A DNA stretch of 64,000 nt from Candidatus Nanosynbacter sp. HMT-352 (GTDB taxonomy: Bacteria > Patescibacteriota > Saccharimonadia > Saccharimonadales > Saccharimonadaceae), in assembly GCF_022819345.1 (NCBI RefSeq), contig NZ_CP089288.1, positions 62,001-126,000 on the forward strand. The letters are read 5' to 3'. Position 1 is the stretch's first letter, and every line of letters begins with the position of its first letter. Below, in pieces: positions 1-7,108 of this stretch. The notes under the pieces were generated by a model that saw only the letters and a program-made list of their open reading frames with translations, did no database searches and had not been told where the DNA came from. The position numbers and the translations under genes are program-made.

Positions 1-746
1 TCCATTACTGGCTCAAACACACTCTTGCCGACATTAAATCCACGACAATGTAAAAACGTGTTTGACATAGCGCCGCCAATTAAAATCCGATCCGCCTTTT
101 CAATCAGACGCTTAATCAGTAATATTTTATCACTAACTTTCGCACCACCAATAACCGCAACCAACGGACGTTTTGGCTTATTCATCGCCTCGGTGATAGT
201 TACATATTCTTTTTCTAATAGTAATCCCGCTAGTCCTGGAACACACAACGTAATCGCATGAGTGCTGGCGTGCGCCCTGTGCGCCACAGCAAATCCGTCT
301 TGCACAAAATAATCTGCTCGGACAGCGCGTTGAATTGACTTGGCAAATGTTAAATCGTCAGCCTCCTCCTCGTCATAAAAGCGTAAATTCTCCAACATAA
401 GAATACTGCCTCGTGGCGCGCGGCGAACGGCTTGATGAACAGCTTCGCCCACGCAATCATCCAGCAATTCTACCGGACGGCTCAGCAACTTGGATAGGTG
501 ATCTGCAACAACTTTCAGACTAAACTTAAGATCCTTACCTTTTGGTCTCCCCAGATGAGACATGATAACAATCTTGCAATTCTGCTCCAGCAAATATCGG
601 AGTGTGGGCAGCGAAGCACGAATTCTTAGATCATCAGAAATCTGACCGCGCTTTGTTAGCGGCACATTATAATCTGCTCGCAGAAGAATAGTTTTTCCAC
701 GTAGATCAACATCGCGAATTGTTTGCTTCGGAAATTTTCTGCCCAC
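1..746 (-). CDS. pgk: Phosphoglycerate kinase, 3' end cut by window edge
   Basis: Phosphoglycerate kinase transfers the acyl phosphate of 1,3-bisphosphoglycerate to ADP in the cytosol (lower glycolysis). The minus strand reads GTG at 746 with an AAGGAG ribosome-binding site 7 nt upstream. About 248 codons follow with no stop before base 1, so only the N-terminal domain and the start of the C-terminal one are present. Visible landmarks are RADYNVP near residue 20, SHLGRPKG near 70 and the IGGAKVSDK nucleotide-domain segment near 210. The start lies 11 nt after the pyk stop, so the gene is probably read from the pyk promoter. Product assignment is secure; the true 3' end is outside the window. 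Confidence 0.95.
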   Translation of the reverse strand, partial: MGRKFPKQTIRDVDLRGKTILLRADYNVPLTKRGQISDDLRIRASLPTLRYLLEQNCKIVIMSHLGRPKGKDLKFSLKVVADHLSKLLSRPVELLDDCVGEAVHQAVRRAPRGSILMLENLRFYDEEEADDLTFAKSIQRAVRADYFVQDGFAVAHRAHASTHAITLCVPGLAGLLLEKEYVTITEAMNKPKRPLVAVIGGAKVSDKILLIKRLIEKADRILIGGAMSNTFLHCRGFNVGKSVFEPVM

Positions 747-757
747 CCAAATTCTCC

Positions 758-2179
758 TTATGACAACGTCTTGACTTGGATATTGTCAGTTTTGCCTGGC
801 TCTGGATTGTGGCCACTAACAAGCACAACCGTAACTGGGTCTGCGCCGAAATAGCCTTCTTGTTTCAACTCGTCAGCTAGCTTAGTTGCTGCATTTGGGT
901 CGTTTGGTCGAACGTATGGACGAGAAGCGTACCTTAGCGCCAACTTTTGCGCAGTCTTCACTTCTTCGGTCACGCAAACAATTGGTAGGTTCGGACGATA
1001 TGCGGCAACGTTAATTGCAGTAGCGCCAGTGTGCGTTTCCGCAATAATAGCTCGAGCCTTAATTCTCCTTGCCAATTGAGCTGCCGTGTAGCTTAAAATC
1101 GCGTCAGTTTTTTCACGCATTTCAGCCTTTTCTACCAACATTACTTCACTGTGTTCTTGAGTGTAAATAATAGTCTTGCGCATCGCACGAACGGTTTCAA
1201 CAGGATATTTACCATTGGCAGTTTCATCAGACAGCATAACTACGTCAGCGCCTTGGATTACAGCATTGGCAACGTCGCTTACTTCAGCGCGACTTGGCTC
1301 TGGATTATCAACCATACTACCCATCATTTGTGTTGCAACGATTACTAACTTGCAATATTTACGACACAAGGCAATAATTCGACGCTGTACAACTGGGACA
1401 ATTTCTGCACCAGCTTCCACCGCCAAGTCGCCGCGAGCGACCATAATACCGTCACTAGCCTTAACGATTTCCTCCAAATTCTCTGGATCAACGGCAGACT
1501 TAGTCTCAATCTTGGCAATAATATTGGCTGTCGAACCCAGGTCTGTCAATCGACGACGCAAATCAATAATATCATCAGCTTTTTGGATAAAACTCAATGC
1601 AACGTAATCAAAATCTTGGTTCGCGCCCCATTCCAAATCGTTAATATCTTTCTGAGTAAGAATGTCGCCACCAAAATCTGTGTCTGGCAAATTCAAACCC
1701 TTGCGACTCATCAAAAAACCGTCATTCTGAACTTCTACGCGAATTGCAGTTGAGCTAACAATTTCTCGCACAACCGTCCTGATCTTGCCGTCAAACATGT
1801 AAAGTGGCTCGCCGACTTTCATCTTCTCCGCCAAATTGTACTGCACTGGCAAATTGAAGCTGCCGTCATGCTCATTAATTTCTGAGTCCAAGACCAGCAT
1901 ATCGCCGACCTTAACATTCAGCATATTATCTTTCAAAACGCCCAGGCGAATCTTCGGACCTTGCAAATCTTGTAGAATTGCGACAGGCTTGCCCAGCTGT
2001 TTACTAGCTGTGCGCACCCAATCGATCTGCTCAATTCGCTCCTCATTAGCGCCGTGGCTAAAGTTCATACGGATGCCATTAACACCGGCCTCCAACAATT
2101 GGTAAACCTTTTCTTGGCTGAACGTTGCTGGCCCAATTGTTGCTAATATTTTTGTTCGTTTAAATATATTATCACTCAT
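758..2179 (-). CDS. pyk: Pyruvate kinase
   Basis: Pyruvate kinase converts phosphoenolpyruvate and ADP to pyruvate and ATP. The 473-residue product has the N-terminal RTKILATIGPA strand, the PVAILQDLQGPKIR loop, the active-site run around IIAKIETK, MVARGDLAVE, and MSDETANGKYP. The C-terminal allosteric-type domain is intact. The frame stays open upstream to 2254, but the start is placed at 2179 because an extended -10 box (TGATATAAT) ends 7 nt before this ATG, there is no Shine-Dalgarno site, and family homology begins here. The mRNA should therefore be leaderless. The gene heads a pyk-pgk transcription unit that supplies ATP by substrate-level phosphorylation. Confidence 0.96.
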   Translation of the reverse strand: MSDNIFKRTKILATIGPATFSQEKVYQLLEAGVNGIRMNFSHGANEERIEQIDWVRTASKQLGKPVAILQDLQGPKIRLGVLKDNMLNVKVGDMLVLDSEINEHDGSFNLPVQYNLAEKMKVGEPLYMFDGKIRTVVREIVSSTAIRVEVQNDGFLMSRKGLNLPDTDFGGDILTQKDINDLEWGANQDFDYVALSFIQKADDIIDLRRRLTDLGSTANIIAKIETKSAVDPENLEEIVKASDGIMVARGDLAVEAGAEIVPVVQRRIIALCRKYCKLVIVATQMMGSMVDNPEPSRAEVSDVANAVIQGADVVMLSDETANGKYPVETVRAMRKTIIYTQEHSEVMLVEKAEMREKTDAILSYTAAQLARRIKARAIIAETHTGATAINVAAYRPNLPIVCVTEEVKTAQKLALRYASRPYVRPNDPNAATKLADELKQEGYFGADPVTVVLVSGHNPEPGKTDNIQVKTLS

Positions 2180-2186
2180 TTTTAAA

Positions 2187-2192
2187 ATTATA
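2187..2192 (-). promoter_or_regulatory. Promoter -10 of pyk, leaderless
   Basis: TATAAT preceded by TGA forms a perfect extended -10. Seven bases separate it from the pyk ATG, so transcription should start at or next to the start codon. Confidence 0.75.
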
Positions 2193-2312
2193 TCACGAAA
2201 TAACAGTGATGAAAAATGGTACCAGAACACCTTATAATACTTATTTAATGTCAAGATTTGCGTTAATCAAAACTAGCCTACCCATCTCCTTAATGTTAGA
2301 ATATAAAATATT

Positions 2313-2615
2313 ATGCCAGAAATAGATAAATACATTATCTCAAAAATTCTATTCTTCATTTTCGGATCAACTACTGTAATTATTTTCTTTTTATTCTATA
2401 CTGGAGTATTTATAAATATCGTTGGATCCATAGAAGCTGCAATTACGATATATTGCATAAACACCGCTCTGCTGATACCCATAACAATCTGGTATGCAAT
2501 CGAGCGCTCACATAAACCGAAATATAAGGAGAGCGATATACTTGAAGCCTATTCTGAAATGATGTCTCGGACTGACGATGAATCCGCTGCCAAAGAAACT
2601 ACGAAGCGACAATAA
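2313..2615 (+). CDS. Small two-helix membrane protein, unknown
   Basis: I do not recognise this 100-residue protein. It has two hydrophobic segments (about residues 8-33 and 37-62) followed by a charged cytoplasmic-type tail of about 35 residues rich in Lys, Glu and Arg. A TATAAA box at 2302-2307 ends 5 nt before the ATG, which fits the leaderless style seen across this window. It stands between pyk and the inverted-repeat island and has no partner gene on its strand. The hydrophobic pattern and promoter placement support a real gene, but it could be a decayed accessory gene. Confidence 0.55.
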   Translation: MPEIDKYIISKILFFIFGSTTVIIFFLFYTGVFINIVGSIEAAITIYCINTALLIPITIWYAIERSHKPKYKESDILEAYSEMMSRTDDESAAKETTKRQ

Positions 2616-2619
2616 AAAA

Positions 2620-2641
2620 AGCTCGCCACAATAAGCGAGCT
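2620..2641 (-). terminator. Rho-independent terminator, minus strand
   Basis: A 7-bp perfect stem (AGCTCGC / GCGAGCT) with an 8-nt loop is followed on the minus strand by seven T residues. It has no U tract on the plus strand. It would end a transcript coming from the gene-poor stretch 2642-3069, although no intact gene is visible there. Confidence 0.7.
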
Positions 2642-2930
2642 ATTCCAAATATTCTTTATGGTACGATTTTATGCCCACACTAGAACCTATTTTAGTACAA
2701 AGTCGCAAATCTAATCCAATCTATTTGACGTGCCACGCTGTCTTTGACAGCTAACAATATAAAAGCCAGCTTTTGATTATTTTGAATCTTCTCGACACTT
2801 CTTTTAGTGGATGAATTCGGCTTTCACATTTCCCTTTTTCAGCTTCCCCTGATTCGACCGTAAAAAGCGGCACGTCATAAAAGCGACAAAGTTGCTACCT
2901 ACGGTTTTTAAGCGGTTTTTGTCGCCGCTT
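2642..2930. other. Gene-poor stretch, possible decayed coding sequence
   Basis: No intact gene is seen here. On the minus strand three overlapping short open stretches exist: one ends at the TAA near 2806, another runs through IHPLKEVSRRFKI, and a third runs through KIQNNQKLAFILLAVK to a stop near 2691. They look like pieces of one reading frame broken by small shifts. I cannot name the parent protein. A serine-recombinase C terminus is conceivable because of its position beside the island end, but this is unproven. A minus-strand terminator lies just downstream at 2620-2641. Confidence 0.35.
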
Positions 2931-2938
2931 AAAAACCG
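2902..2938. repeat. 14-bp perfect palindrome at left island edge
   Basis: CGGTTTTTAAGCGG (2902-2915) and its exact reverse complement (2925-2938) are separated by TTTTTGTCG. A second complement, GCGACAAA at 2882-2889, can pair with TTTGTCGC at 2918-2925, so two hairpins compete. The right arm overlaps the outer end of the left inverted repeat. No matching palindrome is seen beyond the right repeat. Confidence 0.8.
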
Positions 2939-3035
2939 CCTTAATTACCCCCCCAAGAAAACAGAAACAACTGGACAAAAAAGAATTAGATTAAACAGAT
3001 TAGATAAGTGGCATTTTGGTAGAAATAACTTGATT
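2931..3035 (+). repeat. Left inverted repeat of accessory island
   Basis: This ~105-bp segment recurs in inverted orientation at 6549-6650. Shared identical blocks, in order, are AAAAACCGC, AGAAAACAGAAA, AACTGGACAAAA, AACAGATTAGA, AAGTGGC, TTTTGGT and GAAATAACTTGATT, separated by single substitutions and one short indel region. By eye the inner 80 bp are about 85 % identical. The two copies point inward and enclose five genes. Confidence 0.85.
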
Positions 3036-3054
3036 AAAATTACGCCTCATGTGG

Positions 3055-3060
3055 TATAAT
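3055..3060 (+). promoter_or_regulatory. Promoter -10 of the TIR operon
   Basis: TATAAT preceded by TGTGG lies just inside the left inverted repeat and 9 nt before the ATG at 3070. The predicted leader is at most a few bases. Confidence 0.65.
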
Positions 3061-3069
3061 GTAGTTATT

Positions 3070-3513
3070 ATGGGAAGTAAAACCACACCAGACGACAAGC
3101 GTTCTCATTTAGAGTTTATACAAGGCGTAATAAATCGTCTGTCATCAAACACCTTTCTTTTTAAGGGCTGGTCTATCACTATAATCGGTGCTGTTTTTAC
3201 AACAATGATTGCGACTAACAATAACGACTTTCTCTGGCTAATTCTTGGTATAGTTCTGATGTTTTGGGTAATTGACGCCTACTATCTAATGCTTGAAAGA
3301 GGTTATCGTAGGCTATACAAGCAGGTCGCGAAAACAAGCTCTGAAAAAATCGATTATGGAATGAATATTGGTCAGTTTATTAAGTTTTCTGCTTGGTTGG
3401 AAGCGCTTCGCAGGCCTGTTCTTTTGTTGTTTTATGGCGTAATTCTGATGATTATCATTGGAATTATTATCCATAATAATTTTGATATAAATTTAATAAT
3501 TATGAGAAAGTAA
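3070..3513 (+). CDS. Membrane protein paired with a TIR-like protein
   Basis: This 147-residue protein has a soluble N terminus of about 28 residues and three hydrophobic segments (about residues 29-46, 52-72 and 116-140), with a Tyr/Arg-rich region between the second and third. The frame is open from 3049, but the -10 box falls inside that extension, so ATG 3070 is chosen. The next gene starts 4 nt after its stop, so the two are translationally coupled. From memory, small membrane proteins with an EFIQGVI-like start and a FKGW motif are common partners of ThsB-type TIR proteins. A role as membrane effector or anchor is inferred from that pairing only. Confidence 0.75.
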   Translation: MGSKTTPDDKRSHLEFIQGVINRLSSNTFLFKGWSITIIGAVFTTMIATNNNDFLWLILGIVLMFWVIDAYYLMLERGYRRLYKQVAKTSSEKIDYGMNIGQFIKFSAWLEALRRPVLLLFYGVILMIIIGIIIHNNFDINLIIMRK

Positions 3514-3517
3514 CGGC

Positions 3518-4000
3518 ATGAAAAGGCAGGTGTTTTACAGTTTTCATTTCGATAACGACGTTATGCGGGTTTGGCAAATTCGTAAAATGGGAGCGATTGA
3601 AGGCAATGAGCCGGTTGCGCCAAATAACTGGGAACAAATTAAGCGTAGTGAATATGCTGTAAAAAAATGGATTGATGATAACATGAAATATAAAAGTTGT
3701 GTTATTGTTTTGGTTGGGTCTGAAACTGCAAGCCGCAAATGGGTAGATTACGAAATACGCAAAGCGTGGAACGAAGGAAAAGGACTTTTTGGTATCTATA
3801 TTCATAATCTCAAAGACCCAATAACTGGAACCTGCAGAAAGGGAGCTAATCCATTTGATAATGTACTGATGCGAAATGGCCAAAGATTATCGTCTCTTGT
3901 TTCATGCTATGATCCAAATAGCTGGGATGCCTACAATGATATTGCGAAAAATCTTGAAAACTGGGTAGAAGAAGCTATTTCAACTCGAGAAAATTATTAG
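3518..4000 (+). CDS. ThsB-like TIR domain protein (DUF1863/MTH538 type)
   Basis: The 160-residue product is essentially one TIR-like domain. It starts with a QVFYSFHFDNDV strand, carries SCVIVLVGSETA in the middle and WVDYEIRKAW at residues 75-84. The latter supplies a WxxxE motif (W75, E79) like the catalytic glutamate region of NAD-consuming TIR domains. GKGLFGIYIHNLKD follows. Family members act in Thoeris-type phage defence as sensors that make a cyclic or conjugated ADP-ribose signal. No ThsA gene (SIR2 or macro-type effector) is visible; the only partner is the upstream membrane protein. Its 3' end overlaps the convergent gene at 3975 by 26 nt. Confidence 0.85.
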   Translation: MKRQVFYSFHFDNDVMRVWQIRKMGAIEGNEPVAPNNWEQIKRSEYAVKKWIDDNMKYKSCVIVLVGSETASRKWVDYEIRKAWNEGKGLFGIYIHNLKDPITGTCRKGANPFDNVLMRNGQRLSSLVSCYDPNSWDAYNDIAKNLENWVEEAISTRENY

Positions 4001-4361
4001 TTGATTTGTTTTTAATCCCTGGAGTAACCCATTCTTGAAATTGCTTGGTTTCAGGCGATTTTAGCATTGTGCCAACGGTGATTATTACTTGTGAATTATA
4101 GAAAATTGTGCGATAAAGTTTGCCATCACTAGCTTTGTGAGTAAGAATTGAGCTAACTTGTTTTTTGTTAACTCCGCTATCGGCAAACAGTTTCTTTAAC
4201 TTTTTGCATATCGTCGACACACTTACGCCATAGAATTTAGACATTTCTTTAGTAGTCATAAGAACATCATTTGCGATTTTTATAACCGCAATCTCTGAGC
4301 CGTTACTATTCCTATAGGTATCGCCAACTGTCTCGCTAACCAATCTTATTCTATCATTCAT
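3975..4361 (-). CDS. RhuM-like DNA-binding domain protein, short form
   Basis: The 128 residues match the N-terminal part of RhuM-family proteins as I remember them: an MTTKEMSKFYGVS helix-turn-helix-like start, a KQVSSILTHKASDGK segment and a FYNSQVIITVG motif. Full RhuM proteins are near 330 residues, so this is either a truncated copy or a single-domain version. It is the last gene of the operon that begins with the methyltransferase; only 4 nt separate it from the stop of the putative restriction gene. A regulatory role for the restriction-modification unit is plausible but not shown. Its tail overlaps the TIR gene on the other strand. Confidence 0.7.
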   Translation of the reverse strand: MNDRIRLVSETVGDTYRNSNGSEIAVIKIANDVLMTTKEMSKFYGVSVSTICKKLKKLFADSGVNKKQVSSILTHKASDGKLYRTIFYNSQVIITVGTMLKSPETKQFQEWVTPGIKNKSTNNFLELK

Positions 4362-4365
4362 AAAA

Positions 4366-5523
4366 CTATAAGCTCATTATCTTTTCTAGGAAATCCTGAC
4401 TCTTTACAATATCTATATTATTGTTTGGCTCTTTTATTAAGGTGTCGATAGTTTGCCCACTAAACTGTGAAACTCCTCGTGAATTTCTGCCCGCCCAATG
4501 TTTCAGTAGATGTGTTGTATCTCTTAAGTCATCCTGAAACATTGAGATTAAAACTTGTCCGACAACCTGATTAGGCATAATACCTACAAAGTAAAACATA
4601 AAAACAGATTTTTCTTTTGCCAAGAATTCTAACATTTTATCGAGATTGTATGCTTTTGGGGCAGAATTTAAGATCATGACCTTTGTTTTTATGTCGGTTG
4701 CCGTATTGTATTTATCAAAAACTTTAACAAAATCACCAAGTGTATTTTTTGTGCGAAAGCTCGGTATTCGTTTTGTGCCTTTTTGTAAAGTATGAATGAT
4801 TTCGCTTCGCAATCTATCATCTTCACCGGCGATTATATACTCAATTACTCGCCCGCGAATATTTACATTATCAATCAGACTCGCTAAAATAATTTCGTTT
4901 TTATAAGCTATTGTCATTTGATCAAGCTCTGACTTCAACGTGCTATATTCAGCGGATACTACAAAATCCTTTGCTCTCTGGGGGGATTGCAGTATAACAT
5001 CTTTATCTATCGCTCGTATATTATATTTGCTACCATTGGGTGAAATGTTGTTTGTTGCTTCAACTAGTCTGGCAAGATTGCCATCAAAGCCAATTTCGGA
5101 ATGTATTGCAAACAGCTCAGCGAAATTTTTAGGTTCATTATAAATGTCATTAAAGACCTTTACTATGTCGGAGCCGTTGATACTGCCCCGTATATTATCC
5201 TCTCTTAATTCTTGTGAACTATGGCTTACTTTAGATAAAAAGGTAGTATTGGCCAAAAATAAATAGTTTTTATTAGGAGTATTTAGGCAAACTACAAAAG
5301 GAAAGTCGTCATACTTCTGTAGATTTGAAAGTGAGATAACCGTATTGGAAAAGCTTGTCGATTTGGACGAGCTAAATCGTATTGCAAAAGCATCTGTATA
5401 AAATACAGATCTGTCTTTTGTCAGAGAGAATTCTTTTTGAACGAGCTCTTGCAACCTAGCCTTGCCAGCTTGACCATCGAGCCTTTTTATAAAATCAATT
5501 AACTTGTAAAGTGAGTTGTCCAT
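4366..5523 (-). CDS. Putative type II restriction endonuclease
   Basis: The 385-residue protein is called by context. It overlaps the 3' end of a DNA methyltransferase gene by 29 nt on the same strand, the usual layout of a type II restriction-modification pair. The stretch around KNYLFLANTTFL, SHSSQELR and GSINGSDI resembles, from memory, enzymes of the MboII kind, but I cannot verify this. I could not confidently mark a PD-(D/E)xK or HNH catalytic centre by eye. Charged Lys/Asp-rich composition with no membrane segments fits a soluble nuclease. If it is not a nuclease it could be another modification-dependent defence factor. Confidence 0.65.
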   Translation of the reverse strand: MDNSLYKLIDFIKRLDGQAGKARLQELVQKEFSLTKDRSVFYTDAFAIRFSSSKSTSFSNTVISLSNLQKYDDFPFVVCLNTPNKNYLFLANTTFLSKVSHSSQELREDNIRGSINGSDIVKVFNDIYNEPKNFAELFAIHSEIGFDGNLARLVEATNNISPNGSKYNIRAIDKDVILQSPQRAKDFVVSAEYSTLKSELDQMTIAYKNEIILASLIDNVNIRGRVIEYIIAGEDDRLRSEIIHTLQKGTKRIPSFRTKNTLGDFVKVFDKYNTATDIKTKVMILNSAPKAYNLDKMLEFLAKEKSVFMFYFVGIMPNQVVGQVLISMFQDDLRDTTHLLKHWAGRNSRGVSQFSGQTIDTLIKEPNNNIDIVKSQDFLEKIMSL

Positions 5524-6505
5524 TTTTTCCCTTAGTTATTTCTTTGATTTGCGAATTCTCTTTAACTTTTTTCTGCCCACCAAGAGTGTTGCGCTCCCAA
5601 AAAACACCGTCTGTATAACCTTGAATAGAGCTGTCATCATCTGCCATTTCTATTCGTTTCTCAGCCCAAGCACAATAAGTTTCATCAAGCTCAATACCAA
5701 CATATTTACGACCAAGCTTCTTAGCAGTTACGGAAGTTGTTCCGCTACCCAAAAAAGGGTCAAATACTACATCTTTCACATTAGAGCTAGCTAAAATCAT
5801 TTTGGCAATTAATTTTTCAGGTTTCTGAGTTGGATGGGCGGTATTTTCAGGCATTGACCAATACGGAATTGTACAATCATCCCAAAAATTCGACGGGCAA
5901 GTATCCCGAAAATTACCACTTTTAGTTTCTTTCCAATCCTTTGGCTTTCCGTCTTGCCTATATGGAGCAATAACCTTTTTTCTAACTTTCACATCAGCTA
6001 AGTTAAAAGTCCAGCGGTCGTTGTTGGTGGCAAACCAAATGTCCTCGAGTCCATTTTTCCAGTTCTCCTTTGCGCCACGTCCTTTTTCTCGTTGCCATGT
6101 TATTCGGTTTCTGACATTAAGATATTTTGGCAGAACCTGACCAATGACAACGCTAGTTTTCCAGTCGCAACAAATATAAACACTGGCTTCATCTTTTAAT
6201 AGCGGCAATACTAGTTTCAGCCACTGCTCAGTATATTTAGCATAGCTCTCATCATCTGTTTGCCTGAACTTACTACCGTTATAATTCTTTGATAAATTGT
6301 ATGGTGGATCAACAATAAGTAAATCAACGAACTTTTTTGGCATTTTTTTCATAATTTCGAAAGTGTCGCCATTGATTGTTTTGTTTATAATTCTATCGAT
6401 AGATAGATCTGAATCGCCTTTTATGCAACGATCGAAATATTCTCGACCTTCCTTAAGAGAAAAATCAATAGTTTTGTTCCTATGTGATTTATTAGCCCCA
6501 ATCAT
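5495..6505 (-). CDS. Type II DNA methyltransferase, beta class
   Basis: This 336-residue S-adenosylmethionine-dependent methyltransferase has motif IV DPPYN near residue 67 and the SAM-binding motif DPFLGSGTT near residue 248. The target-recognition region lies between them (IV-TRD-I order, the beta class). WSMPENTAHPTQKP just before motif I is a typical motif X-like segment. DPPY favours N6-adenine, although N4-cytosine cannot be excluded. TACAAT ends 6 nt before the ATG, so the mRNA is predicted leaderless. It leads the operon methyltransferase - putative nuclease - RhuM-like, and protects host DNA from the nuclease. The promoter sits just inside the right inverted repeat. Confidence 0.92.
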   Translation of the reverse strand: MIGANKSHRNKTIDFSLKEGREYFDRCIKGDSDLSIDRIINKTINGDTFEIMKKMPKKFVDLLIVDPPYNLSKNYNGSKFRQTDDESYAKYTEQWLKLVLPLLKDEASVYICCDWKTSVVIGQVLPKYLNVRNRITWQREKGRGAKENWKNGLEDIWFATNNDRWTFNLADVKVRKKVIAPYRQDGKPKDWKETKSGNFRDTCPSNFWDDCTIPYWSMPENTAHPTQKPEKLIAKMILASSNVKDVVFDPFLGSGTTSVTAKKLGRKYVGIELDETYCAWAEKRIEMADDDSSIQGYTDGVFWERNTLGGQKKVKENSQIKEITKGKNGQLTLQVN

Positions 6506-6511
6506 ATTCTT

Positions 6512-6517
6512 ATTGTA
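6512..6517 (-). promoter_or_regulatory. Promoter -10 of the restriction-modification operon, leaderless
   Basis: TACAAT preceded by TGC (extended -10) ends 6 nt before the methyltransferase ATG. A second TATAAT at 6535-6540 lies further upstream, next to the right inverted repeat. Confidence 0.7.
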
Positions 6518-6548
6518 GCATAAGTTCTTAGAAAATTATAATAGTCCC

Positions 6549-6650
6549 AATCAAGTTATTTCCACCAAAACGCCACTTTTCTAATCTGTTCAGGCTAGCT
6601 CCTTTTGTCCAGTTATTTCTGTTTTCTGAGGTAACTAAAGTGCGGTTTTT
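6549..6650 (-). repeat. Right inverted repeat of accessory island
   Basis: This is the inverted copy of 2931-3035. Both copies, read inward, can be translated in one frame as LNRL-(D/E)-KW-(H/R)-FG-(R/G)-NNLI, and the three differences in that stretch are single-base amino-acid changes. They may be remnants of the same coding sequence or simply conserved ends. The copy ends about 75 bp before the 3' end of tRNA-Glu. Confidence 0.85.
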
Positions 6651-6681
6651 GGGTGGTGGCAGGAATTAAGAAATGTAAACC

Positions 6682-6709
6682 AAAAAATCGTCCAGTTGGG
6701 CGACGATTT
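6682..6709 (-). terminator. Terminator of tRNA-Glu
   Basis: AAATCGTC and GACGATTT form an 8-bp stem with a 9-nt loop, followed by a T run on the minus strand, 18 nt downstream of the tRNA-Glu CCA end. Confidence 0.75.
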
Positions 6710-6726
6710 GGATTTTTATCCTGAAA

Positions 6727-6801
6727 TGGTGACCTTACCGGGAATCGAACCCGGATTGCCAGGATGAAAACCTGGTGTCCTAACCGTTAGACGATAAGGC
6801 C
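6727..6801 (-). tRNA. tRNA-Glu (anticodon TTC)
   Basis: The cloverleaf is complete: acceptor GGCCTTA/TAAGGTC with one G-T pair, anticodon stem CCAGG/CCTGG around loop TTTTCAT, T loop TTCGATT, and an encoded CCA. The 3' end faces the accessory island, a common insertion geometry, but I found no second copy of the tRNA 3' end at the far side. Confidence 0.96.
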
Positions 6802-6880
6802 ACGACTTCAGATATCATAACAAATTATTGTCGAATTGTCTATAGCAAATCAGCCACTTCTCCGCCGTTATCTATTAATG

Positions 6881-6886
6881 TATAAT
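6881..6886 (+). promoter_or_regulatory. Promoter -10, leaderless
   Basis: TATAAT ends 6 nt before ATG 6893; there is no Shine-Dalgarno site. Confidence 0.7.
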
Positions 6887-6892
6887 ATTTCC

Positions 6893-7108
6893 ATGACAAA
6901 GCAGAAGAAAAAGCGCAATAAAAAATACTCTGGGATGAACGCGACATCTCAGCGACCAAAAGTAACAAGGATTACAGCAACGAATCGCTCCAAATTATCT
7001 CAATGGTTTTTCGATCGGAAAAAACTCATTCGCACCATTGGCATGGCGGGACTCGTTGTAGTTGTCTTAATTATCGTTATTTCTGGAATACTGAGTTTAT
7101 TTCGTTAA
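6893..7108 (+). CDS. Small basic single-pass membrane protein
   Basis: The 71-residue product begins with a very basic stretch (TKQKKKRNKK), has a polar middle and one transmembrane helix near residues 48-67. It resembles the small basic membrane proteins common in small genomes, but I do not recognise a family. TATAAT at 6881-6886 ends exactly 6 nt before this ATG, which rules out the upstream in-frame ATG at 6836 and predicts a leaderless message. The gene converges on the histidine kinase gene with a 4-nt overlap of the stops. Confidence 0.7.
   Translation: MTKQKKKRNKKYSGMNATSQRPKVTRITATNRSKLSQWFFDRKKLIRTIGMAGLVVVVLIIVISGILSLFR

Noticed and set aside
1176-1607. 143-codon open frame inside pyk
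   Set aside because: Antisense shadow of a highly conserved enzyme.
2640-2950. Possible tmRNA or other housekeeping RNA ending at the minus-strand terminator
   Set aside because: No tRNA-like domain, tag peptide or CCA end is present, and the stretch resembles broken reading frames more than a folded RNA.
6727-6801. tRNA-Glu as the attachment site of the island
   Set aside because: The position fits, but I found no duplicate of the tRNA 3' end on the left side, so only the inverted repeats are claimed as boundaries.
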